Source: Chamaea fasciata
Lineage: Eukaryota; Chordata; Aves; Passeriformes; Sylviidae
NCBI GenBank assembly: GCA_029207755.1
Contig: JARCOQ010000005.1
Span: 64,553,414 to 64,617,413, forward strand
Direction of reading: 5' to 3'
DNA length: 64,000 nucleotides
In this document: one piece after another, positions 22,001 to 34,800 of the stretch
Layout of the letters: each line of letters starts with the position of its first letter
Numbering within the stretch: position 1 is the stretch's first letter
Position numbers and translations under genes: made by a program
The notes under the pieces: generated by a model
Databases searched by the model: none
What the model saw: only the letters and a program-made list of their open reading frames with translations
Told to the model about the DNA's origin: nothing

Positions 22001-24907
22001 CAGAGCAGCTCATGACACTGTGTGTCATCTCTCTTCTGAGACTAAGCCACCACAGACTTGGCAGCATTTCCTCTCCTTCCCAATGGATTTTGCAGGGTCT
22101 TCAGCACATGGGGGCCACCCTGGGACTGTCCTCAAAGGTCACCTTTTCGGATGAGTGCCTCCCATGTCACGGGGTAACCCAGGAAGGCTCCCAGGGCTGA
22201 CAGCTGGAGCCATGCGGGACAGAGGAGTGCAGATACCCTACCATGAAGTTTTAGGTGTCTGCTCCTGGGGTGGGAGGCAATTCAGAGAGGGAGGCCACAG
22301 GCAAGTGTCACTGGAGGGCTGAGGTGTGACCATGAGCCTCAGCTGGCTGGGCTGCAGCCATCACAGGGGTGTGGTGCACACAGGTGACAATTTTTACCAG
22401 GTGGAAGCCAGGACAGACAAAGTCCAGCCCACCTGTAACACGCTGCCCTATTTCCTCATCTGGCAGGCTCACTGAACCTCAGTGAGCTGTGTCTCCCCTG
22501 CAGAATATACTTGAGACTCTCAGGCTCCTGGCAATACAAAACTGAATATTTTTGGTCATGTGCCACTTGGCTTCCTCATCAGTGTGTGCATGAGCCTTGT
22601 CCCAGCACTGCTTTAGGCTCCCTAGGTGCATGTTATGGCCTGCTCCAACCCTTGTGAGCTTCACCCTCCTCCTCCACCCCAGACCTCCTACCATCACCAG
22701 AAACCCCAGGAGAGGGGCCAGGGCAGCTCATGAGTGATGCTGCCCCACAGAGAAGAGGGAGAGCACGGCTCTATGGCCTGATGCTCCCCAAGATCCAAAC
22801 TGATCTGCTGGGCACCATTCCACCCTGCACTGTCTGGTATATGTGTGCAGAGACTTATTTCCCCACTACATTTTTGGGTGAGCATACTTGCTGTGTTATT
22901 CACTGGTGGAAAATATTTCTTTAGGGCTGCATGGGTTTTTGAGGGGGTCTGTCCTTCCATTTGGCTGCATTTGGCTCCGGGCAACGTGTGAGATAGGCTG
23001 TACATCCCAGTATCCCTGCATGTGCCTGGCATGCCTCTGTGTTTCTTCTTGTGCCTGTGTGTGCATTACCCTGGCAGCTCACAGGTGCTTCCTCTGTGGT
23101 CTTCCAGCTCTTTTCCTTCTTGTGTTCATGTGTTTGTTTGCCATTCTGTCTTTTTATTCCTGTTCATATATCCATTGATTACAATAAACCTCTCTCCCAG
23201 TCTCATTTCTCAGCCTGTGACCTTAGTCAGGCTCTGAATTTCCCATCTATTGCCTGCTGCTGCTGCACCCACGTCTGTAGTGAGGGGGGGCAGAAGGGAA
23301 AAGCTGAGGAGAGGGACCCCATAAGGTGCTGCATGACCCCCCTCCTAGCTCCATGCTCCAGGGAAGAGTGGAGAGGTCAACAGGGAACTGAACAGGAGGA
23401 TGAGAAGGTTAAGGACTCCCAGGAAGTTCCTTGCAGGTGGCTCTGACACCTGACAGACCTCAGGGAACAAGCCCTACCTGGAGCAATTCCCACAGGGAAC
23501 ACAGACAACTCTCCTTTTGCAGCTCTCATGTGCCAAAACCATTGCCACAGCCATATCCTGCAAAGACTGCCAAGTTCCATGGGACTGCTGAGCCTAAATA
23601 AATCAACACCCACATGCACTCCATGATGTGCCCCATGACAGGCATCATGGTAGAGCCTTTGGTGCCACTGGATTGTGGCTGGGCCAGGGCTGAGCCTGCC
23701 AGGCACATGCTGCACCACTGCTACAGAATGGCGACCAGGGGTTCCCATCCCAAGTGCCAACAGCCCAATGCCACAGGAATGGGCACAGTGAATGAGATCA
23801 GCTGTGCCCTTCTCTCTCTAGCTCCTACGGACCATGTGGGGAAAGGGTGCCAGACTCATAGTGGATGGCACTGCATTTTACTTTGTGAGATGTCCTATTC
23901 ATAACCATGATGGCATCAGATGGGGTTTACCTTTTTGCTAAAGGACAGGATCTGGCCCTGAGCTGCCAATCTGCTCTGGAGGAGTCCTTAGCAGGTGCTA
24001 TGGGGCAAGCAAGGTACCCTACTTGGGGAGAAAGTGCAGCAGCCCTGGTGCTTTGGGACTACCCTGCATGGAAAGAAGAGAGCAGGGCTCAAGGTGAGTC
24101 CCTTGCCCCTGGGCAGAGATCTCAGGAAAGAGGGAGGCAAGGACAACTTTTCTGACGCCTCATGAGGGAGATGAGCTAGTTCAGGATGCATGTGGCTGCA
24201 GGCCGGGGGAATGGCACGTGTGGGAGCATCTTTCCCTGGGAGCATCTCTCCCAGACCCCCAGGAGCATCTTTCCCTGGGAGCATCCCTCCCAGACACCCA
24301 GGAGCATCCCTCGCACCTCTATCCGGTCGATTCGGTCCTGGAGAGTGCGGACAGCCTCCTCCAGCTCCCGCACGGCGGGCGGCTCGTCCGGAGGGTGGCC
24401 CATGGTGCCGGGGCGCGGGGCGGCGCGGAGCCCGGCGGCGGCGGGGGGACTCTGCAGGCCGCCCTCGCAGCGGCTGAGCTTGCCGGTGAGCTCCCGGATG
24501 GTCTCCTGGTCCATGCGGATCCGCTCCTTCTGCTCCAGCGCCGTGCGGCGCAGCTGGGCCGCCGCGCTCCGCAGCGCCAGCAGCTCCTCGGGGCCGGCGG
24601 CGCTGCCGGCGGTGGTGCCGGTGCCGGTGGCCGGGCACTCGGTGCTCAGCGGGGTGCAGACGAAGCGGCTGAAGAGTGGCGGCCCCCCCGGCAGGCGCGG
24701 CCCGGCGCTAGCCAGAGCCTCGGCGGGGCCGTGCAGCGCTCCCAGCCCCTTGTCGGCAGCGGGCAGGAGGGCGGCGGCGGCCGAGTCATTGTCGGCGGCG
24801 GCGGCGGGCGCGGCGGTGCCGGCCGGGTGGACGCTGGCGATGATGCAGATGATGGCCCCGAGGAAAGCCAGCATGCCCGCCGCCAGCAGCACCGCCAGAA
24901 ACTTCAG
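16021..24907 (-). CDS. NPTXR: Neuronal pentraxin receptor (five coding exons, CTG start)
   Basis: Single-pass type II membrane member of the long pentraxins. It forms complexes with neuronal pentraxins 1 and 2 that cluster AMPA receptors at synapses. Exons (minus strand): 24907-24317, 17747-17525, 17382-17138, 16810-16631, 16245-16021; 487 aa against 500 in human, all junctions GT/AG and frame-consistent. Residues 3-24 are the membrane anchor (KFLAVLLAAGMLAFLG...). Then come an Ala/Gly-rich stalk, coiled coils at about 107-146 and 220-270, and the pentraxin domain at about 278-480 with signature H368-x-C370-x-A-W373. N-glycosylation sequons are N205-G-S and N450-C-T. The codon matching human Met1 is CTG, in a GCCACC-CTG-A context, and no in-frame ATG lies upstream in the open frame; initiation at CTG is also recorded for mammals, as I recall. 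The first downstream in-frame ATG would cut into the anchor. Confidence 0.97.
19350..19374. repeat. T25 homopolymer in NPTXR intron 1
   Basis: A run of 25 T on the plus strand, so a run of A in the NPTXR pre-mRNA. No retrotransposon body was identified beside it. Length in the assembly is likely unreliable. Confidence 0.9.
19883..19916 (-). repeat. 34-bp perfect repeat, copy B (inverted partner at 13644-13677)
   Basis: Reverse complement identical over 34 bases to 13644-13677. The plus-strand surroundings (about 19805-20010) are strongly pyrimidine-rich. Confidence 0.9.
24223..24310. repeat. 39-bp tandem repeat beside the NPTXR exon 1 donor
   Basis: Two copies (24223-24261 and 24262-24300) differing by two bases, plus a partial third that reaches almost to the splice donor at 24316. 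Each unit contains two GGAGCATC blocks. The unit is a multiple of three and is open in the exon 1 frame, so retention of the intron start would append tandem 13-residue units (MLLGVWE-x-CSQGK). Confidence 0.85.
24905..24907 (-). other. NPTXR: NPTXR translation start, non-AUG (CTG)
   Basis: The plus strand reads CAG, hence CTG on the minus strand, exactly where the conserved N-terminus starts (x-KFLAVLLAAGMLAF). The preceding bases GCCACC and the A after the codon make a good Kozak environment. The open frame continues upstream for about 68 codons without any ATG. Confidence 0.8.
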
Positions 24908-25081
24908 GGTGGCAGCGGCGTGGGGGGCCCGAGCCCGCGGACGGCGAAAAAACAAAAGCGGGCGGGGATGGAGAGGGGAATGGACGGTCGGAGGGACGGA
25001 CGGGCAGCCCGGAGGGAGCCGGCAGGGAAGAACAGTACCGGCAGCGGCACTGGCGCGGGGGCCCCGCCGCGCCGCGCCGCG

Positions 25082-25087
25082 CTTATA
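25082..25087 (-). promoter_or_regulatory. NPTXR: TATA-like box of NPTXR
   Basis: The minus strand reads CATATAAG in an otherwise almost pure GC context. At this position it would direct initiation about 25-30 bp downstream, near 25055. Confidence 0.55.
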
Positions 25088-25330
25088 TGTGCCGGGCGGC
25101 GCCGCCCGCACCGCACCGCCCCCGCCGCCGCCCCCGCCCCGGCCGTGCCCCTCTTAGTGACCCCCCCTTCCCGCTGAGCACCCTCCCCATGCTGCAAAGG
25201 CGACGGCACGAGCGGTGGGAAACGAGCGGGCAAAGGGACGGGAAGGGCAGGGAGGGCACGCGGGGGGCACCTGGGGACGGGGCCAGCCCTGCCTCGGGCT
25301 CGCTAAAGTCAGCCCGACGGGAGCCTCCAG

Positions 25331-28300
25331 CGAGGGCATGCTGCTCCAGCACATTCTAAGGCATGATTTTTCCCCTGCGAGATGGCTAGGCTGGAAGTAA
25401 AGGGCCCCTTGATACCCCGAGGGTGAGAGCCTCGTAATCAGTCATTCCCTATGATGGTTTTTCGGGCCTTTTCCTCCTTGCCTTTCTCCCAGAAATTAAA
25501 CTAGCAAACTTCCTAGCTGTCTTGCTCTCCCACGTCAGACAGAACTGTTGCAGAGAGCTGCCATGGGATACCTCACCCTCTGCCCCGCACGCCCATGTTA
25601 TCCATTTGGGAAATAAAGACACACGTTTAATCTTCCCCCACTTTCATTCTAGTCTGAACTGCTCATAAACAAGCTACTTCAGACAACCACTTCCTCTTTG
25701 CTCCAACAGAATCTGTGCCATGCCTTCTTCTGTTCCCCAGGCACACTGGGGCCTTGGCGACACAGCCCTGCTGAGAAAAGAGGAACAGAAGAGGGAAAAC
25801 GGACAAAATCAATTTCAAGCTCTACTCAGTAATAGCAGGAAATCCTTCCTTAGGCAGCCGGGAAGAAGGAGCATGTGTGTTTAAAACAGCTCCAGTGCTG
25901 GGTATGAAACAACGGTAAAGATTACCTCTTCTTTCCCCCCAGGCATATTTGAGTGGATAGCAAGGGAGCCAGAGCTATGAAGGACTCCTCAAATTTGGCT
26001 GTAGACAGGGTCCAGTCACCCTTTCTCCCCACAGAGTGCATTGTACCCCAGCCCCTCAAAACCCTCACCCTGGAGCCTGCAAGAGACCTGCCCGACTTTG
26101 TGGAGTTGTTAAGACTGTGGGGAGGAGGAAAGGAAGACAGATGGGGCAGTTCAAGGAAGAGGTAGAGATGGAAGGGAGTGCTGAGGAGGAAAAGTGGCGC
26201 TGGGCATGGAGTAGTCTGGGCAGGTGGATGTGAAGAAAGCCCAAGCAACAGGCATCTGGCCCGGGTGTCAAGGCCAGTGAGCACTCTGGGAGGGTGAGTA
26301 CTTGGTGTGCTGGGTCAAGTGGGCACTGGCATGGGATTCAAAGGAAACAGAAGCCAGCATCCCATGACACAATTGGAGGCCACCTACCTCCAACCTGTCC
26401 CTTGCTAACAGTGGCAGAGGATTGCACCCTGCTGCATCACCCCCCGCCTGCTGCATGCCCACCCTGGCAGCAGGGCGGGAGCAGATTTGAAAGGAACCCA
26501 TGTGAGTGCTGTACCAGGCCACCCTACCTCACAGTGTGCAGATCAGGGTGGGAGAGGTATCCTTTATCTGCAACACTGCAGAAAAAATGCCATACGCTTC
26601 TACAAAGCTTCTTGCCAGGGGAAGTGATGCTGTGCTGGGGACTTTGCACTGTCCAGATACTATTACCAAAGGTTGCAGGATCATGGTAGCAAGGTTTATA
26701 CCTCTGGCTGATGCCGCTCTGGCAGTGAGGGGAAGGGTGAGCCCCTCTGCAGCAGCCCAGCCCCACTCACCCATGCTGGGATGGGGAAGAGTTGGGTATT
26801 GCAGCAGGGCAGGACTCACCTCTCCCGTGGTCCTGACTTGTCCCTCAGCAGGGACCACACCTTCTTCCCAGAGACACATAGGTGACAAAAATAGATTTTC
26901 ACAGAGAGTGATGACTCAGACTGGTGAGTGGCCAGAGCAGCCTCCCCATCCCATGAATAACAATTCAAGGAACCCGAACCGATGCATGACAGGGTGAGGG
27001 AAGGCAGTGTGGGAATGTGGGGCTTTTTTGGTTCCTGTTTTGAGCAGGATTGGTGACCAAAGCTGGATTTAAAAAGAGCTCATGGATTCAGCCCAGAGGG
27101 ACTGGGAGTGAGCAATTAAGGTGTTTTCTTCTATCTAATTAACACCCAGTGTCTGGGGCTAGCTGCTGTCCCCAAGGGGTGGCTGCAGGCAGGGCAAGAC
27201 TCGACAAAGGGTCACCCTGCTGTGCCCCCTGAGTGAGAGGGATGTTTGGGATGGACTGCTAGCTTGAAGAGAAGGCCACCCGCTGCTCCAAGGTGCCCTG
27301 CACCCAACCAGCCCCACAGGAAGCAGGTAGCTCCATCCAGGCCAGCATGAAACCCTGGCCCAATCATGGTGCTGAGGCCAGCAGGTTGGTGGGGTGAGGG
27401 GAGAAACCTTTTCTCAGGTAAGCTGATGCCTCTGAGGTGGGGGGATTCCCTCCTCCCGTGTTATCACCTAGTTCAGTAACATCCCCAGGACCACCATAAG
27501 GAGATGAAAGGGCTCCTCGGCCACTGCCACTCCATGGACTCAGCTCCACCATCTCCTTTGGCCAGGAGCCTTCAGATCCTGGGCATCTGCAGGTTCTGCA
27601 TAGCATGGAAATCCTGGCTTTCATTTCCAGGTCTCTCAGCCCTGCAGATGTGACTTGCAACACCCTGCCCTGGTTACTGGGTCTGCCTGCACCAGTATGC
27701 TGGTGCAGGACCTCATTGGATGTGTTCAGTCAGGCTGGGATCTGTCTCTCCAGCCTTCCTCCTGCTTCAGAAAGCATCGGTGAGTTTGGCTTCATTTGGT
27801 GTTCTCAAATCCAGCCAGAAGCCCACAGGCTTCTGAGCAAAACCCAGTTGCAAGGGAGGAGGGAATGCCAGCTTTGCAAATGTTTAGGCATGCAGAAGAG
27901 GCAAGGTGAGCCTGATGACATGACACAAATGACACCTGGGATGTGCTTGGCTTTGGTGGGCAGCATTCCCTGCTGCCAGCCATGTCACTACTGAAGCAGG
28001 CCCTGCTGTGGCTTTCCAAAACTCAGACATGGCAGAAGTATCTCAAGGCAGCGACTCTCTCCAAGGAATGCCCAGCTCAGCCCAATCTCTCCCGTCCAGA
28101 TGAGACCTCATCACACCCTCCTGAAGGGCAGCCCTGAGGGTGTTTTGGTTGGAGCTGTGCCCAGACACTGCCCTTTCCTAGTACCGTGAAGTGCTGCCTT
28201 CCTGCCCTTCTCTCCTGCCTGCCTGAAGGGCATCTCTGTCCAAAACCCACTCACTTGCCCCACCACATCTCTCACCCCCAGCACTTACCCCCTAGAAGTT

Positions 28301-28820
28301 TAGCTGAGCCTCTTTATGCAACTGTCATGGGCTGGAGAGTGATGGAGTGAATCTAGGACTTCAATTACACACAGGGAGAAAATTTTTCACCTTATTTCTT
28401 AGATCAGCTTGTCAGAAAGTGCACTTAAGCATGTTTTAGAGTTGGGAAAAGCCTAAAGCATTTTTCAGCCATCAAGTGCTAGGCTGTACTCTGATCTAAT
28501 TTCATTCTTAAAAGGATGTGGGAGACCCATGGGAGATTCTCCAAAGCACTTGGGAAGAGGGTATTCAGGTTCCATTTGCTATAGCTTGGCCTTCCCAAAT
28601 GCTCCCTTCTTCCCTTAACATTCCAGAATACTCCCATGTCTTTTGTCAGAGGTTCTCTGTGTCCACAAAGGTCTCAAGACCAAACCCGGGCTGATCCATG
28701 GTGACCAAGAAGGGTGCAGGTGCTTGTGTTTGACTGCAGAGCTGATCTGTGCTGGCTCAGGGCAGGCATTTCCAAAGCCCACCTCCCAAGCTCCACAAGT
28801 CACAGCTCACCCAGGGAAAA
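25331..28820. other. NPTXR-CBX6 intergenic region
   Basis: About 3.5 kb between the NPTXR CpG island and the CBX6 polyadenylation site. No exon, RNA gene or CR1 was recognised. Confidence 0.6.
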
Positions 28821-28824
28821 CAAG

Positions 28825-31800
28825 AACAGGTTTTGGAATGTAACAATTTATTTGGGTTAATTTTTTGTTTTCATTTTTAACTCCCCATTTCTGGCATTGA
28901 TACAATATTCAAGAGCAGCAGAAAGAACAAAATGTACAAGAATACAAGAGTAATTAGCACAACCCCCACCCCCAAACCTGGAGCAAACCAATTTCTTGTA
29001 GGAAGCACCAAGGGAAGGGGTGATTCAATCACCCTTCCAGTGGCTCTGCCTCCCACCCATCCACTCTAGACAGAGTTTAGCCAGCTGGGAACTGGATTAA
29101 AAAACAAAACAAAACTGAACAAACACTATATTTAAAATGAAAATTGCAAGACAAAAAAAATAATATATAGATATACAATTCATCCGTGCACAATCCTTAA
29201 ATGCATTTTTTTCAAAAATAAAAAATGACAAGATACATATTTAGGTTTATTTTAAATTAAAAAAAATTACCACCTTCACTCTGTATGCCAAGTGAGGGGA
29301 AATGAAGAGACAGATGAGTTGCACCAGAACTATCAGCACTCTTAGAGTTAGGGCTGACCTCTTCCAAGAGAAAGGAAGGGCTCTGATGCTGCCAAAGCTC
29401 AAGCACAGGTGCAGAATCTGAAGCACCCAAGTACCACAGAACTCAGTGGGGTCACTCGCCTGCTCCAAGTTCAGTGTTTGCAGGAATCTGCAGCATTTGA
29501 GCCTAAGCTTGGTACAGGGGAAGGTGAAAGGAAGGAACAGATGAAGCAGGCCCCTGTCCTCCACCACCAGCAGACAACTTTATATGCAAAAAGAAAACAA
29601 ACGGGGAAAAAAAATCCCAAAGCAGAGTCTCCTCTATTCTTAGGGAATGTACAAGGCTTAATGGCACAGGGGAGAAGAGGAAGGAGGACAGCACACTGAG
29701 TTGATTTGCTTGGGGGAGGTGCAAACACGACAATTCTTTTCTAAAAAAAAGTCATCAGAACGATTAATTTTTTTGTTCCATTTGAGAACTTGACCTAAGA
29801 TTCTGCCCCCGCTTTGCAGCTGGGGGCTGGAAGCAGCAGGCTCCCTCCAGGGCAGCTGAAGAACAACATACCTATGCAAGAGCACCTGCCTGCTACTCTG
29901 CCCAGACGGAAACCCTCAGCATACCTAGAGAGCACGAGTCAGCTGGGGTGCTGCTTGGGAGCATGGAAAAGCCCCACTAGTCCTACGAGGCCCTGAAGCC
30001 CCACCAAGTGCTCTGACCCACCCGGCTGTGTTCTGGAGGTTTAATGTGAGCTCTAAGTGCTCAGCTGAGCAACAAATGAAGTAAAGAACCAGGGCCCTGC
30101 AGTGGGAATTAACTTTGCCTGCATGCCCCTTTCCTCCCAGCAGACACATTTTCTGAACTGTTGCAGAAGCTGGCACCACTCTGACTCCATCTTGCTGCAG
30201 TTCTGTTACCTTACTTCCTCCCTGTGCCACAGCATGCTGCTTGCTGCCCACTTCCCAGCTCCACTCAGCCCAGGGGCACAGAGGTCATCCCGCCCGCTCC
30301 TCCATCCCAGTGCCATCTGTGCCAGTGCCTGGGGGGTGTGGGCTCAAAGCACAGAGCTCACCTGGGGTGGAAGAACCCTCAAGGACTGTGCTTTTGAATG
30401 GCCCTGGAGTACTTTTGTTTCCCACTATAGAGAAGCTGGAATGGACAGAAGAGCTGCCAGAGGCAGCCAGCCACCACAGGACTATCTCCCTTCACTCCTG
30501 GAAGGAGAAATTTAGAGAAGGGAAGAAAGAAGAACTCAGGGCCCTGCAGCACACTTACAGGTGAGGCAGGTAGGACACAGGGCACCTCAGAATGCACCAC
30601 ACAGAACACAGGAGAAGCTCCTGGTGCCAAGACTGACCCTGCACAGAAAAGGGTAAACACCTTCAACCACATCAGTCTGACACAGGGAAATGCCAAAATG
30701 TGAGAGGAGCAGAGGACGGAAAGGCAAAGGTGAGGATGGAGTCAGACTTCAACATCTCCTGCCATCTACACCCCCAAAAAGAAACCATACACATTGCACT
30801 CTGGGAAAGGATCTCAAAAACAGACGTTAACGAAGAAAATATTTTGTCAGCCTCAGAGCATTGGTGAAATGAAGATACTTCCTGGGAAAGGAAGCACAGA
30901 CAGGGAGCAGGGGATTTCTGAAGCAACACTGAGCACTCCATCTTTGTGCAAATGCCTCGAGAGTTGGACTGCCAGCATCCTCAGAAGGATGGTCTCCTCC
31001 ACCTCCATCCCCTTTGCATGAGAGAGACAGAGGTACAGGGCAGTGACACAGCTGGCAGAAAAACTATGGCAAGCCAAGAAGGAACAGAACTCAGTACACA
31101 CTGAATCCCTGACCCCAAATTAACCCTCTGCAGCAGATCACCTTCAGAACCGAGATCAGGGAGGCTGTGCACAGGGTGGTGGGTGAGACGGGGAGAAAGG
31201 GGGGATTCATATATTAATATATAAGAAGTAAGATCCCAGCTCTTGCGTGATTATTGGGCAACTGAAAAATGCAGCAAAAGCAAGTGACATTGGAGTAAAA
31301 GGATGTGCCAGGCAAGGAGGAAAAAGTCATCAGAAGGTGGGGAAGGAAGCAAAAGGGAAAATAAGCACTTAGCCAAACATGCACTCCAGGTTTGTTACCC
31401 CTCCCTGGGAAGAAGGACCTACTCCTGAGCAGCCCCACTAATGCCATGGCCTGGGGTGGGCAGAAGTGTGGGGAACTCAGGACACCATCCTTCAAGCATG
31501 ACAACCTCTTTCTGCCAGGAGGTCCCCAGGAAGGTGATAATCTCCAAACCCAGGGAGCTGCTGAAGCCTCCTCTACAAAGAGGGACTGGAGAAGGGAGTG
31601 ATATCCCTAGGAAGACTCAGGTCAGAGACAGCTCCTACCTGGTAAAAAAGCATGATTGTGGTTGTGATTTATTTATTTATTTTTAAATTTTGTTTATTTT
31701 ACAAAATCTCCCTGGGAACTTCAGTAAGGGGAGACACAGAGAAATGCTCCCTTTCTCGTTTGAAAACAGACTTTAGGCAGTGGCTCACCACAGCTGGGCC

Positions 31801-34800
31801 TGCTCACCACACTCTTTTTGTTTTTCATCCCCAAGGGAGCTTGTAGCTCATTAGCTTCATGCCCCTCCAGTCCCACACTGCTCATTGAGAAAAGAGCATG
31901 AGACAGGAGGTTTCTGTTCCAAGCTGAAAGCCATGGGAAGCACCGACAGAGTTTGATGGGCAGAGAGAGAAGTTTTCAAGTGCAGCCAATACTATGGGAA
32001 GCATAAAGACATCAGTCATCTGCCACTGCAAAGGGCACCAGAGAAGTCCAGACAAGAAAAGCTGTTCAAGCATCCCTGCCTGCCATCTGTTCAGACACCA
32101 ACATCTGGGTGGTTTTTCTTCCCTGCAGTCACTCCCACGTGCCAGAAGAACACCAGAGACATCTTGGACAGGGAAGCCAGCACACAGAGCTGCCTTCTTG
32201 CTCTGAAAGAACATTCAGGCGACTTCTTCCTCATCACCCCAAAGGAAGCTGAAGAAGGCTGCCCTACTTGAGTACTGTCCTGTCAGGGTGTTCCTCTCCC
32301 CTCTCCACCCTAAAAACTTCCAGCACTTGCTGGCCTAAAGAAGAGGGTGCACATCCCTCAGCAACACAATCAGAGCACACAAGGCAGCTCTCTCCTCTGC
32401 CTCTAAAGATCCAGCCACAGTTGGAGAAGGGGTGCTGGAATACACACCAATGAGATTCAGTTTTCTGTCCTGATGTGGTGAATGCTATACAAAAAAATGC
32501 CACCCCCACCTGGTATTGGAAGAAGTTAAGAAGCCTTACAGAGGGGAGACATATCTGCTTCCCAGGAAATAAGCCCACCATTATTAATTCTGCTTGGATA
32601 TAGGGGATGGAAAAGAGAAGATAGCAACTTGGCAGGAAAGGTACATGCCAACCCCAAACATTAGCAGCTTGCTGTGCATGCAAAGTAAGTCAACTGTTTC
32701 CATGTTGATGGCCTGATCCACATTCCGTCAGAATGTGACCAGCCATCTCTGAGGGCTGCTCAGCCAGAAAAACCCATGGAGACTCCACCTTAGCTCACAG
32801 GAGAGGTATGGGAGGGAAGGGAACTCACTCCAACACTTGGGAGGCAAGGACAGGAAAGGTTTGTAGACAGGGTTCCTCCAACATGCAACTTGCCTTTTCA
32901 GCTCAGAGATCGCTGCTTAGTCCTAAAATGCCTTTCCCTCCAGTTCAAGCAAGCCAAACACCACCCCAGACACACATGCTTCGATACTACAAAATACTCT
33001 TTTCTCTAAGGACCATCTAATACCACTACAGTTTGTGCAATCACTGCATTTATTATTCATTTTTAAACTCTCTCTCGCTCTCTCCCTGTAGAAATTTTTT
33101 TAAAAACTTTTCTTTTTTTATGCAAAACTAATCATTTCACTTTTTCCACTCCATCATAAAATCTCCTCTAAAAACACAACAATGAGAACAAACATGGCAC
33201 AGACACAGAGAATATTTCCCTGTTTTTGTTGATTTTTTTTCCTAAGGGTTATGGGGAAAGGAAGGGGATACTTTCAAATAAACTCCTCCCTCAATTCCAT
33301 GCCCATTTTAAAAGGCATGGATGAATCTTCTTTCCTATCTCCATTAAGGAGTAAGGCCAAAAATTCAGAAGGGGGAGCGCAGCCCACATGAATATGAAGG
33401 TAGGTTAGGCAGCCTCAAGTGTCTTCTCCACCTGAGGGAACTTGAGGCGACTGCTGCATTCAAGTTAGCAAACCTCTAACTCAAAACAGCACAGGATCCT
33501 CATTTTGGATCCAGAGGTTCAGGGTTCGGTTCCCACATGGTGACCCACCCAGGGAGGGATTTGTCACACAAGCAGGTGAGCTGTGTCTGCAAGCCGGATC
33601 ATACTCCTTTCTTCCTCGACAAAGAGGATCTACTGCACGAGTTTCTCTGCTTCAACAAGTCCCCTCATCTCCTCACTGGAGGAAGAAGGTTCTTGAGGAG
33701 TATCCCTACAATGACCCACTGTTTTGCTCATCACAGACAGTTCCCTTGCTTGTCACTCTGGAGAAAGGCACAACCCCTTCAATAAAACAATCCCTGCCCC
33801 TTGCCCCCAAAGAACACCATACAAGAGACACTGGGAAAAGAATTCTGCCAAGCAACACATCTTGGCCAAAACACATCAAGAGTTTCCTATTAAAGTTCCC
33901 TTTTATCTCCCACTTAAATGCTTCAACACTTTTTTCAGAACCTTGATACCACAAAACATCACCACATACACACCAAACAGTAACTTAACAACCTAAAGTG
34001 ACTGGCCGGTTTGCATCCATCCCATAAAGCAGCTCCTCTTATCTCACAGCCACAGATTAGTTCTTATTTAGAAGGTGGAGGAAAAAAAGAATCTCCTCAC
34101 TATTTTCCTAAGAAAGAGCTTTTCCCTATGCCTACAAACTGCTCATCTTTGAAGCTGCAGTCAAATGGATAGGCTACGCTAACATAAGGGATCCCTGGAT
34201 ATGCCAGGCACAGGAAAGATACACAAAAGAAAACCCAAATGAAAAAAAAACCACCGACAAAAAATACAAGCAGGTATTATCACAGACACGCACACAAGTC
34301 CAACAAGTTATAGAAAGCCTTAGCCTGGTGAATGGATCAGGGAAGTCTCTTTCTCCCTGCCCCTAGCTTCAGCTGTGAATGAAAGCACATCCCTGAAGAG
34401 TCCAGTAAGCTCTTTAGCCAAGGAAAGAAAAAGGAAGAGGTGTACCAAGGGTGGTGCTAACAGCACCTGGAATCCCCCTCAGACTGCCTGCAGACACCCA
34501 ACAGCAACTGGTGTGAATTTACCGTTTTCCACAGCTTGGAATGCCACCCACTGCAAGGTAAGGTTTGTGGGGAGGGCAGCAAAGATTTTATTACACCAAC
34601 CCAGGCACTGGAGGCAGGGAATAGACAAGCTCTGGGCACAAAAGCCCTAATTAAGGTCAGAAGCCAGTCTATCCCTCTACCACCCTGACAATGTCCCTTG
34701 GGCAGACAAATATTACTTCCCCCCCACAAATTGCCTCCCTTCTATCGTCAGTTCACTGCAACCACAAAATTACTACTGCAGGAGAGCGCTCCTCAGAGCC

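Larger units (their letters stand above)
17748..24316 (-). other. NPTXR: NPTXR intron 1 (6.6 kb)
   Basis: Large first intron between the membrane-anchor exon and the coiled-coil exon. It contains a T25 tract (19350-19374), copy B of a 34-bp inverted repeat (19883-19916) and a 39-bp tandem repeat next to the donor (24223-24310). No nested gene, RNA gene or CR1 was recognised. Confidence 0.75.
24317..25330 (-). promoter_or_regulatory. NPTXR: NPTXR CpG island and promoter
   Basis: Very GC- and CpG-rich, covering the first coding exon, the 5' UTR and about 250 bp upstream. A TATA-like element at 25087-25082 (minus strand) predicts a start near 25055, which gives a 5' UTR of about 150 nt before the CTG start. 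Confidence 0.75.

Noticed and set aside
24176..25157. Long plus- and minus-strand frames of more than 300 codons over the NPTXR exon 1 CpG island
   Set aside because: These are GC-driven shadows of the NPTXR exon. Only the minus frame from 24907 to 24317 matches a known protein; the part before the CTG is 5' UTR.
33505..33540. tRNA T-arm-like sequence (GGGTTCGGTTCCC)
   Set aside because: No acceptor stem, D-arm or anticodon arm could be folded around it. At best a remnant of a tRNA-derived repeat.
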